Made by a program: the position numbers and the translations under genes. A DNA stretch of 64,000 bases from contig RPFO01001635.1 of NCBI GenBank assembly GCA_009746045.1, positions 1 through 64,000 of the forward strand, written 5' to 3'. The stretch is from Mesostigma viride (Eukaryota > Streptophyta > Mesostigmatophyceae > Mesostigmatales > Mesostigmataceae). Position 1 is the stretch's first letter, and each line of letters starts with the position of its first letter. Below the pieces are notes generated by a model. The model saw nothing but the letters and a program-made list of their open reading frames with translations, had not been told where the DNA came from and searched no databases. This document shows positions 38,598-47,587 of the stretch, one piece after another.

Positions 38598-40579
38598 CTA
38601 CGCTGGAGGAGTTAACGGTGCCCCCCACTTGGCTGCGAGGTAGCCGCGGATCACCTCAAGCTCCGCTGACGTTTTGGCGGTGTTGTAGATAAGGATCTCG
38701 CCGATCCACCCATCAAAAGCGCGACTCGTGTTGGACGAGTCTCCTCCAATAGAAAGATTCCCTGAACCAAGTATAGGGTCCGAACCTATCCTGTCATAGC
38801 CAGCTCGTCCGTCGAAGCGGGTGAGAAAGGCGTTTGTACTGCTGTTGCATGAAAGCGCCAGGACGTGTGCATTGTTGTCAAAGAACTGAGTCCTGGTGCT
38901 CATGGTGTCGCGTACAGAAACGGGAGCAAAGAGGAGAACGGTCTGTATCTCTGACTGATAAGACATGAGGTAACAATCGCCGTTCGACGATCCAAGCATA
39001 TATCCTCGGAGACCCGTAGCACCCCCTAATTGTGGATACGTTGCAGTCGTTAGTTGTTTTGCGACTAGAAAAACACTCGCACTTACCCCGACCGCATTCC
39101 AGAAATTGTTCACAGACTCCAACAAGCCAGACCGCGAGTTGATAAAGCGGAGGGATTGTTTCGAGTTTAGTTCCGTCGTGTCCAGCGTAGGACACTTGGA
39201 GGAAGTGGCCTGCGTCACGTGGTACCCGTTCGGCCCCTTGTCGTTCACTCGCATCACGTTCCCACCTGTCGTGTTTTGCTGGGTTGTGCCAGTGGTGTTG
39301 CTGAACACCGTGGCGCTGTCGGACGGATCGTACCACGCGAACAGATTGGGGTCTGTTGCGGGGTTGTAAACTGGCGTATACGTAAAAGTAAGAGGGTTAG
39401 ACGCCGAGTTCCCATGGCCCGACACGGAGTCTGTCGCCGCGTTGGCACCCACACTGACGGTCGTCAACGTGTTCGAGGTTCCTGACACGTCGAACGTGTA
39501 AAACGCCGCGTTTACCTGCACCAAGTTGGACGCCGTCCCGTTGGTAACGACGATGTCCCCGAGCGCAAAACCAGTGACTGACCGGCTGAAGGTAGCCGTC
39601 ACGCCGACTGGGCTCGCGGACGGTGTTGCCCCGGCCGAAGTCGCGAGGGTGACGGTAGGCGGCGGGGAGTAGGTGAACGCGACCGTGTTGGACTCGGCGT
39701 TTGTGACCCCGAATTCGCCTACCGTCGTGCCATCGACCACCCTCACGGTCGTCTGGGAGTATGGAGTGGTCGGTGTCACTGCGAACTGGTATGATGCCCC
39801 GGTACCGGTTACCGACGACGCTGTTCCGTTGTTCACGTAGATGTCCCCGCTACCAAACCCGGTCACGGGCTTGTCAAATGTGACATCCATTGTGACGGGG
39901 CTTGTGGTTGGATACGTCCCTGCAGCTGTAGATAGAGCGACCGTGATAGGTGGAGGGCTCAGTGTGAATGTTAGAGTATTGGATGCGTCGTTTCCACCGT
40001 CCACCACATCCACTCCCACGCTAACAGTGGTGGGGTGTGTGCCGTGACGGGAGTGACCGAGAATGTATAAGATGAACCACTGCCTGTCAACGAGGAAGCG
40101 GTCCCATTGGTAACTACTATGTCGTCTATGGAAAAACCAGCTATGGACTTACTGAAAGTGGCAGCCACTGCGATAGGGCTCGCAGTAGGATTAGCGCCTG
40201 CCGTTGTAGCAAGTGTGACGGTGGTGGAAGGAGGGGTGTAGGTAAATGATAACAGGTTGGATTCGTCGTTATATGCCCCAGAAACCCCTGTTACCTTATT
40301 TTCTTTCACGGAAACCGTGGTTGGGATCGAACCTGTGATATTTGTTATATCAAAAAAATACGTCGCCGGTGCACCTAAAAAGAGGTCGACTGCCGTTCCG
40401 TTTGTCACGTCAATGTCTGATAGATCAAAACCAGTGACGTCTTCATTAAATGTCGCCATCACGAAAACGGGGACATTCGATGGTGTAAGGTCCACTGTTG
40501 ATAACCCAACCGTGACCGAGGTACTAGGAACGCGTCGTTTATATAAAAGAGCGGGGCATATACCACTATCCAGCAACAT
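38598..40579 (-). CDS. PLV adhesin/fibre: Ig-like repeats plus LamG-type lectin domain, one frameshift
   Basis: Two overlapping ORFs (40579-39971 and 40019-38598) form one gene of about 660 codons with a frame change near 40000. It has four copies of a ~95-residue bacterial-type Ig-like repeat, each with a TGF...DI.VTNGTA core (e.g. VTGFDLSDIDVTNGTA, IAGFSIDDIVVTNGTA) and closing with a LTFTYTPP-like strand. The last ~230 residues resemble a concanavalin A/LamG domain (LFAWYDPSDSATVF at its start, FDGWIGEILIYNTAKTSAEL and YLAAKWG at its end). Such architectures are found in secreted bacterial adhesins. In a virion it would suit a surface spike for glycan binding; that role is inferred. No membrane anchor seen. 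Confidence 0.75.
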
Positions 40580-40598
40580 TTGTATAGACTAATCGTCG

Positions 40599-40769
40599 TT
40601 ATTTTTTTTGGTTTGGTAGCGGATACTTGAAGGTGGGGAGAAGGGGCAATGCTCGTCTAGCTGGCATTGTCATGGACAGACCAGAATCTGCCATTTCAGG
40701 AATGTCAAAAATCAACTTCAACCTGTTAAACGGATTAGCTGTGATGCTAGGGTCTCGAAAGTAGTCCAT
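40599..40769 (-). CDS. PLV small protein (56 aa)
   Basis: A 56-codon ORF (MDYFRDPSITANPFNR, then LKLIFDIPEM) lying in the gap between the major capsid gene and the adhesin gene, 29 bp after the capsid stop. Composition is protein-like and it fills an otherwise empty spacer on the transcribed strand. The 3' third is Pro/Lys-rich (LPLLPTFKYPLPNQKK). Upstream is an AT-rich TATATAC stretch. No family recognised. Confidence 0.5.
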   Translation of the reverse strand: MDYFRDPSITANPFNRLKLIFDIPEMADSGLSMTMPARRALPLLPTFKYPLPNQKK

Positions 40770-40797
40770 CGTTTGTCATTACACACGTATATATTTT

Positions 40798-42099
40798 TTA
40801 GAGGTACACGGCTGCCTGCCTGCCTGCAGCGATGTCCATCTTTGATTCGCATTCCGTGAAGATGTAGGAAATGCAGTCCGTTGCTCCCTTCTCGACTCGC
40901 AGCGTGACCACCGATGCCGTGCCACGAAGGTCAAGGCCGCTCATGTACTCTGGACCGGCACACGGCATATTAAGGTGACACGCCATCGTGAAGTTGTTGT
41001 TTAGCCACGTGGTAGGAGTCATGCCCTCCCGGACACAGGACAAGACATTCCCTGGTCACCGAACGCGGACAACAGATTGATCCACGCCTCGGTTGCGTTC
41101 GTACGGTATCCAGGCGCTAGGTTGGATCCGTTGATGTCGTATTGGTAGGAAGTCATACCATCCGCGATGTGATTGAACATCGTATTGCCAGATGCGTTGG
41201 TCACGTCCGCGCCGGCAGCAACCTGAATCGCCAGGAGTTTGCTGGCGGACGCGGAAGACAGCGACGCCTTGATGGCATAGGGAGAACGAGTCCCGAGCGA
41301 CTGTTTGGTGGACTGCCACGTCCGCCACTTGAAGGAGAGAGTTCCACCCTCGGCAAGCCTGGACGAGAAAATCTGGCCCACGATATCCTCTTGGAACCTG
41401 TACGTGTCGATGCTAAAGTGGATGTTGCTCAGTTCGAAACCAACACCTGTCGCTGCTCAACGGCCACGATGCCATCGCCTGCAGCTGCTGCGCCACGCTA
41501 GGAAGCATCACCCCTCCGTCCATGAGTGTGATTCGGATCTCGATGGGGGGAAGAGACTCAGATCCACGATCCGAGGCTCGCCACTCAGGAATCCCAAAAA
41601 GTGGTCAATGACGCCGTCCACTGCGGTGTTTGCCTTCACGTTGTTTGTGAGAGCGCCAGCCATCAGCAATGACGGTGTTGTTATTCTTCGACCAACCAGC
41701 GGGAGCCTGCGCGAGATTGTACTCGACACCGCCGTGCACCGAGAGCAGCGTATGGAACAGCTGGGAGTAGTCGTTGATGCTGTCGACGGTCTGACCTCCT
41801 GCCAGTACCTCGAGGCGCCTGATGATGGAGGACGTGTACGCGGGGAACTTTGCGAACCCCGCCGTGGTCGTGGGGGTCCCCGTGAAAAACATTGCGAAGG
41901 AGTGCAAGTCCACGAACCCGGACGTGGGGAGGCGGACCGCGACCACAGACCCTTGTTTGATGCCGTCGCTTGCTGAGAGGGTGCTGAGATGGACTCGTTG
42001 AGTCGTGTGCTGACCCAGCGCCTTCACGAGGTATTGCATGGACTTGGGGATAGCGCGCGAGTACCAGGAATTGTCCGAAGCCATAGATTGTGTATACAT
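40798..42099 (-). CDS. PLV major capsid protein (double jelly-roll), disrupted by frameshifts
   Basis: About 434 codons in five consecutive reading-frame segments, with changes near 41660, 41555, 41440 and 41040. N-terminal segment: WYSRAIPKSMQYLVKALGQ, VHLSTLSASDGIKQGSVVAV and RRLEVLAGGQTVDSINDYSQ. Middle: VDGVIDHFLGFLSGEPRIVD. Then SNIHFSIDTYRFQEDI, and a C-terminal segment with MACHLNMPCAGPEYMSGLDL and a final beta-rich end. The order (an initial strand, a GG..V loop, an H-F-S-I-D strand near two-thirds, a short C-terminal jelly-roll end) fits PLV and virophage major capsid proteins. It builds the icosahedral shell. Assignment rests on these motifs, size and neighbours. Confidence 0.72.
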
Positions 42100-42114
42100 T
42101 CGAATGAGATATTT

Positions 42115-42471
42115 TTACTGAAGAAGCTGGCCGAGTATGGGATTTTTTACCTTCGCTCCATCAACCCGTCTTTCGAGGTTGGACAAGGCGCTCAGACCAG
42201 TGTTTGCGACCGAGTACGCTTTCCCGAGCAGCGTACTCTTCGCGATCATGTTGGATGGGATGTGTCCGAGCGCGGAATCGACAATGCCCGCCGCCTGTTT
42301 GGCAGCCCGCGCCCCGTCGCCAATTTTTGAGATGACTTCGCCAGCGACGTGCCCGGCTTTCTTGACAGCTGACACGATGGCCGCCCCGTCGCCGACCCTC
42401 TTGATAGCGTTGCCGGCAAACTCTCCCACGCGTCTAGCCACGTTTCCGATTGCTCCAAAATTAACTTTCAT
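42115..42471 (-). CDS. PLV small amphipathic protein (118 aa)
   Basis: I choose the ATG at 42471 (MKVNFGAIGN), which overlaps the upstream gene's stop by 11 bases; a longer frame starts at 42534. The protein is Gly/Ala-rich with amphipathic helical stretches (VARRVGEFAGNAIKRVGDG, VKKAGHVAGEVISKIGDG) and a basic character. Its place directly before the major capsid gene and this composition recall small internal or membrane-active virion proteins in related viruses; this is inference. No transmembrane span of clear strength. Confidence 0.6.
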   Translation of the reverse strand: MKVNFGAIGNVARRVGEFAGNAIKRVGDGAAIVSAVKKAGHVAGEVISKIGDGARAAKQAAGIVDSALGHIPSNMIAKSTLLGKAYSVANTGLSALSNLERRVDGAKVKNPILGQLLQ

Positions 42472-43561
42472 CGTCCTCGATAGTACTAGATGGCTGAGAA
42501 ATAAATCTGGTTTGTGGCTGGACGGTCCTGTCAAGGGCCATATACTTCAAAACGCTCCCGATCTTCCTCGCCTCTATTCCCATCGCCTTCTGAGGGCTTA
42601 TGCGGAAGGAGAGCTGAAGAGCCCAATCCGAGTAGACAGTTATAGGAGCGTCGTCCTCGTCGAGCAGTCGGATCGTGATGTTGCTGGGAGAGTCCTTGAG
42701 ATGCTGCCACAAAGGGGTCGCTGCCTGCCAAACAATGGGTTCTAAGAACTGCGACATGTTGGGACAGACGGCCAAAAGGCCTCCATATCCCGTGCCTGTC
42801 GACGATGATATCACGTTTCCTCGAACGATGTCGCTGTATACATACACCATTCTCAGTCTCCCATTCGTTGCTGGCCGGTTGCTAGCGAGGACACCTGTGA
42901 AAGGATATGATCCTTCCATGAGCCCCAACACCCGGCCCGTGGGCTCATCCACCGCGACAGAGAACTCGGTGGCATTTGTCACGGTAAACAGACTAGTCGC
43001 CCTGTTGTACGTGACCGAGAACCCAGGATCTACCGCCTTCAAAACTTCCTCTATGTTTTTTCGGTTTTCGATAGTCGTGTACGAGCCGAGCGGCAAGGTC
43101 ACCTTCGTAGGGGACTCGCTGCCAGACAAACGGACAGTGAAGTATCGGTTTCCTTCGCTGATGTGAGTCTGTTCAAACGGGATGGTCATGAGGGTAAGCC
43201 CGACGTCGTGATAATCGTCAAGGAGCCCGCCGGGATGTCCCATACCGGATCCACTAGCGTCCCGCGAGTTCGGTTCTCCGTGCGAAGAGTGAGTGTCAGC
43301 GTTTCCTGGATGAACTCCTTCATCGGCCACTTCTTCTGACAATAGCTCAGAAGTAATTTCGTTTGTCCCAAAAACCTTGACGACGCCTTCCTCAATTTTC
43401 GCCGATGCCCTTTTCATGGCGCGCTTCGTCTTCCCTGTGAGTGGCTTCTTCCTACAGTAGAGCATGGCCGCCTCAATGAACTCTCGCGGGACATTTGGAT
43501 GGAGGGTCATCCATTGAGAGATCTCGAGCATCTCGGCGTCAGTGAACAGCGGGCTGCTCAT
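42461..43561 (-). CDS. PLV putative minor capsid (penton-type) protein
   Basis: 366 residues. The first 60 are basic (KKPLTGKTKRAMKRASAK). From about residue 120 comes a beta-rich domain with the pattern seen in structural proteins of algal DNA viruses: VTLPLGSYTTIENRKNIEEVL, then a V-T-Y-N-R-A-T-S-L-F-T-V-T-N strand pair. Near residues 296-320 is ITIRLLDEDDAPITVYSDWA followed by LQLSFRI, the I-x-L-x-D-x-x-x-x-P-I...D-W hallmark of virophage/PLV minor capsid proteins. It would occupy capsid vertices. It lies two bases after the zinc-finger gene and overlaps the next, indicating a tight transcription unit. Confidence 0.65.
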   Translation of the reverse strand: MSSPLFTDAEMLEISQWMTLHPNVPREFIEAAMLYCRKKPLTGKTKRAMKRASAKIEEGVVKVFGTNEITSELLSEEVADEGVHPGNADTHSSHGEPNSRDASGSGMGHPGGLLDDYHDVGLTLMTIPFEQTHISEGNRYFTVRLSGSESPTKVTLPLGSYTTIENRKNIEEVLKAVDPGFSVTYNRATSLFTVTNATEFSVAVDEPTGRVLGLMEGSYPFTGVLASNRPATNGRLRMVYVYSDIVRGNVISSSTGTGYGGLLAVCPNMSQFLEPIVWQAATPLWQHLKDSPSNITIRLLDEDDAPITVYSDWALQLSFRISPQKAMGIEARKIGSVLKYMALDRTVQPQTRFISQPSSTIEDDES

Positions 43562-43563
43562 GT

Positions 43564-44067
43564 TTACTCTTCTGTGAGATTTTTTTCAGCGCCTTCTTTT
43601 GGAATTCCCACGACCGTGTTGTGGACCCTCCTGAGATGCAGCAGGAGGTTTTTTTCGTTTGCGAACGTGCTCTTACACCCGGGTTGTGGGCATTTCCACC
43701 TCGCGCCTCCCACCTGGACTCGTTTCCCGACAGGTACACCCGCAGGCTCCGGGGGTGCCGCCACTGCTTCATCGACGACAACCGGTTCGGGAGCCGGCGC
43801 GACAGGGGCCGGTTGGGCATACGCGGACAATGGGGGGTACGCGACCGGTCTAGAGTTCGCCATCACTGACGCCATGAGAAGGGCATCCTTGAACCCTCGC
43901 GCCTCTGCGACCTTCCCTTTGTTCACCGCTCTTCGGACCGGCGCGCTGTGGATGACAATGGTGTTGGTCGATGAAGCGGTCACCTGCGACTGGGGTGCGA
44001 CCTTACGCTTCGGTTTTCCCCTTTTACTTGAAGGACGGCGCCGTGCTGATTTCTGACGCCTTGCCAT
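43564..44067 (-). CDS. PLV basic protein with C2H2 zinc finger (167 aa)
   Basis: The N-terminal 25 residues are highly basic (ARRQKSARRRPSSKRGKPKR), the middle is Pro/Ala-rich, and the C-terminus carries a canonical C2H2 finger, CPQPGCKSTFANEKNLLLHL with the second His pair in LRRVH. A zinc finger plus a polybasic tail suggests DNA or RNA binding, perhaps a genome-condensing core protein or a regulator. It is transcribed with the structural genes: 22 bp after the fibre-like gene and 2 bp before the minor capsid gene. The minus strand upstream reads AAAAATCTATGATTATATG, an AT-rich TCTA-containing promoter-like stretch. Confidence 0.75.
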   Translation of the reverse strand: MARRQKSARRRPSSKRGKPKRKVAPQSQVTASSTNTIVIHSAPVRRAVNKGKVAEARGFKDALLMASVMANSRPVAYPPLSAYAQPAPVAPAPEPVVVDEAVAAPPEPAGVPVGKRVQVGGARWKCPQPGCKSTFANEKNLLLHLRRVHNTVVGIPKEGAEKNLTEE

Positions 44068-44089
44068 TTCTGCATATAATCATAGATTT

Positions 44090-44964
44090 TTATAACGTCC
44101 AAGTGAGGGTCTTGTTAGTCGACACGGCCATTTTTCCAGCGCGCGACTTGCAAAACGCCGTAGAGAGTCCTATGTTTGTTGACGTGTCAGTGGTGATGCG
44201 AGGAATCCGCAATGCGATTTCAAACACCCCGTCATCCTCCTCGTATCCTGAAACAACATTCCAGTTGCTGCCAATTATAACGTTTACCGGCCAGACGGAC
44301 AGGCCGCTAGCCGTTAAGCGATATGGGTTTGATATGTCGAGAATCGTTGGTGGGTTGTTATCAAATGTTAACCTGACAAGGATATTGGTCAACGCGGTCG
44401 GAAGAGTTAGTTCCGATTGTGTGGCCGGGTCGTGGAAAGACATCACGGCCACAGGGGCGCCGTGCCAAAATTGCGGAAGCGGGTAGTCGTATATGGGCTG
44501 CCTCAGACCGACCAAAGAATCTGCTTCCAATATCGTGTGCGATATACGCCTAGTTTCTCGGACATCTTCATACAGGGCCACGTCCATCCCGTGATTGCCG
44601 CCAATTGACGACAGGCTTGAACCATAATAGTAGCTTAGGCTAGAAGCAAATAAAAGCGGGGTCGGGCCAGATACTGTTGGATCTAATACCTGGAACGTCA
44701 CGGTCGCCAAATGGATCATACCAGTAACTGGAGGATCAACCAGTGAAATATGATCACAGGTTATGTCAACGTACGACGAGGATTTTGATATTGTCGTTGT
44801 AGAAAAACCGCCAGTCCACGCTTCTCCAACGACTACGCTGATAAGCAACGGATCATTGCTCAACTTGGTGTTTGAAAATCCAAGTCTTACATAAAACTTC
44901 CTTACCGACTGACGAGCTGGTAGAATCCCATATATTTTGGCAGTATATTGGTTAATTTGCACGC
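44090..44964 (-). CDS. PLV fibre-like structural protein, C-terminal part (interrupted by element C)
   Basis: About 291 codons that form the 3' end of the gene starting at 50029. The apparent ATG at 44962 lies in the target duplication of element C and is not a real start. The segment is beta-rich (KFYVRLGFSNTKLSNDPLLI, YVDITCDHISLVDPPVTGMI) and contains the Ser/Tyr-rich SLSYYYGSSLSS. Removing 44965-47592 restores one frame of about 1103 codons. No catalytic motif. A virion surface or tail-fibre protein is the likely role. Confidence 0.75.
44960..44964. repeat. target site duplication CACGC, left (element C)
   Basis: CACGC precedes the left LTR and recurs at 47588-47592 after the right LTR. 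Confidence 0.95.
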
Positions 44965-45567
44965 TGTCAAAAATCCTAATAATGCGTCAATGAATGAGCT
45001 CAAATGTTGCGGCACAACTCATTTCATTAATACAATAAAAGACGCATATATAGAATTTAAGGACCGTGACCGGTGTCCATTGCCAAGCCACAAGGCAACT
45101 GGCCCACCATCAGGTAACGTGAAAAGGTGCACGCCGACCTCTTAAACAATGTCCAATGTCGGCTGCACACATTATCCCTACGTTAACTTAACACATAAAG
45201 TGTCTCGACTTGAACAACTGGCACACAAAATCCACTAGGCAATGATGCGAATATTCGGCACCAATATTTGACCCCACTATTGCGCGGCGCTAGGAGTTAG
45301 CCACCGCCAAATGGCACGAGATACTCACGCCCTACAAGCCGTACCATGCAACCACAGGGTAGAGCCGAATTAATCCTAACTTCGGCACCTAATATCTTTG
45401 TGCATACTCAACTGCATGTCCGTCATAAGAAAAGTACCGCCGGAAAGAACACGGCAAGCCCTACTCAGCCCTAATAATATCCTTGGCCAGAAAATACAGA
45501 AGATTGGCCACAACATAACATAGGCTGGCAAACGGGCACATCCAGGGTTTATACTAAAACCCTGACA
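44965..45567 (-). repeat. LTR of element C (3' LTR on the minus strand)
   Basis: 603 bp, TGTCAAAAATCC...AAACCCTGACA on the plus strand, same length and apparently the same sequence as 46985-47587. Confidence 0.95.
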
Positions 45568-46984
45568 CCCCCCTTGCACGTTGCCAGTGCAGGGTCCAAT
45601 GAACGTCAAGTCAAGTCCCCCCTCAACTAGGGTAGGGCTTGCCGGGTATAACATACCCGAGCAACCCCCCCTTACCCGGGAAGCCCCTCCCAAGGAACCA
45701 TCCAGCAACAAATTCACTGGAAAAATGCCATCCTGGTCAGAACAACAAAGGTGCTACATGCCTGTGTCTCTTCCAAAATACATCCAGGCGTCCCTAGAGG
45801 TATAAACTGACAGCCGCAGCGTCCCAGGTCTGATGCAGAAACACAGCAATAAGTCACAACAACTACACTTGCCAGGAATAGCACACATGGGCAAACACTG
45901 CCCCATCAGGCTACCAATAGCCCTAAAATGGACCACCACGGTCCCAAGGCCTCCACGGCCCCACGCTGGCACGCCGTCGTGCCAACAAACTCCCGGGAGT
46001 GATCAGGTCCCGAGCATGGAAAGTCAACCAAGAACTTCCCCCAGAGCGCTCCCATAACAGGTTGGACTGATCCCAACCTCCAGACTGGCCAAAACACTAG
46101 GCTGCACATGCTAGTTTGCCTCGTCCATTCAAAAACACAGCTGACCACCAAGTTTGCATGCAAAGCAGGCGCGTACATCCCAAAGTAGGTCAATACAGAC
46201 CACAGGCCACGTTAGGCCCCACAAATGTCGTCGCGAGCCAGTCTCATGCCACACACCCCCCCTCAAGAAATAAGTGGGGGCAAATATTTTTGTCAGCTTT
46301 AAAATGTCAGAAGCTCCCTTGGCTTAGAGCTTCTAAAATAACATGCAGCTCACTGGTACTCCTGACCAGCTTCAAAATCAAAAACCCACTGGCATAGCCA
46401 GCTTCAAAAGAGAGGCCATGCTGGCACTCCTGGCCAACATCTTCATCGCCAACAAAAAGCCGGTAGGCAGGCAGTCCTCGTCGACAAAAAATGCTGGAAA
46501 TTCCGCAGGCTGCGCCACCAAAAATGGCGATAATCCGTTGCGCAGGTCGCTCGCAAAATTCCAGCCGACGTCCGCTCCGAGCCACATGTTGATGCGCAGG
46601 TCACTGGTACAGAAAAAGAGAAAAAAGTCTGCACCCAGCTGGAACCAGAGCCTTGACCTCGCCATGTGGGGCTCAACGCCAGGCGGCGCCAGCCCACAGC
46701 AAACCCGAAACATGAAAGTTCCGCTGGCTTTGACACATATAACAACTCGCCTGCGTGGCTGCGCTGGCCCAGGCCTGTCGACCCATGAAATTTCTGCCCG
46801 TTCCGCCGAACTTCAAATTCAAAATGCTGCGACGTATGAATCCTCACGACATTGCTCACGAAATTACGTAACAACGCTGCCGCCATCAATTATATGCGCC
46901 GGCAGGGTAAAATGGCTTCATCATGGTCACAAGAATGTCGTTCAAAGTCGTCTCAAAGGTGTGGAACTTTCCCTCCCGATACCA
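45568..46984. other. interior of element C, no coding capacity recognised
   Basis: 1417 bp. The minus strand begins at its PBS TGGTATCGGGAGG (46972-46984) and ends in the purine tract at 45568-45575. It contains two C-rich runs and AAATAAGTGGGGG-like words. No gag, pol or captured gene recognised. Confidence 0.75.
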
Positions 46985-47587
46985 TGTCAAAAATCCTAAT
47001 AATGCGTCAATGAATGAGCTCAAATGTTGCGGCACAACTCATTTCATTAATACAATAAAAGACGCATATATAGAATTTAAGGACCGTGACCGGTGTCCAT
47101 TGCCAAGCCACAAGGCAACTGGCCCACCATCAGGTAACGTGAAAAGGTGCACGCCGACCTCTTAAACAATGTCCAATGTCGGCTGCACACATTATCCCTA
47201 CGTTAACTTAACACATAAAGTGTCTCGACTTGAACAACTGGCACACAAAATCCACTAGGCAATGATGCGAATATTCGGCACCAATATTTGACCCCACTAT
47301 TGCGCGGCGCTAGGAGTTAGCCACCGCCAAATGGCACGAGATACTCACGCCCTACAAGCCGTACCATGCAACCACAGGGTAGAGCCGAATTAATCCTAAC
47401 TTCGGCACCTAATATCTTTGTGCATACTCAACTGCATGTCCGTCATAAGAAAAGTACCGCCGGAAAGAACACGGCAAGCCCTACTCAGCCCTAATAATAT
47501 CCTTGGCCAGAAAATACAGAAGATTGGCCACAACATAACATAGGCTGGCAAACGGGCACATCCAGGGTTTATACTAAAACCCTGACA
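46985..47587 (-). repeat. LTR of element C (5' LTR on the minus strand)
   Basis: 603 bp, same ends as the other copy, followed by TSD CACGC at 47588-47592. An artificial ORF fusion of the viral gene into this LTR runs to 47396. Confidence 0.95.

Larger units (their letters stand above)
44965..47587 (-). mobile_element. non-autonomous LTR retrotransposon (element C) nested in the PLV
   Basis: A 2623-bp element with paired 603-bp LTRs (TGTCA...TGACA), a TSD CACGC, and on the minus strand an initiator-Met-like PBS next to the 47587-46985 LTR and a purine tract AAGGGGGG before the other LTR. The 1.4-kb interior has no recognisable gag or pol; the largest frames are not protein-like. It must use proteins from another element, possibly one with the same PBS such as element B. 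Both LTRs look identical by eye, so it inserted recently and after the virus. Confidence 0.93.

Noticed and set aside
47396-47587. C-terminal 64 residues of the 877-codon frame ending at 47396
   Set aside because: They are encoded by the LTR of element C, shared with a frame at 45376-45567, and are not part of the viral protein.
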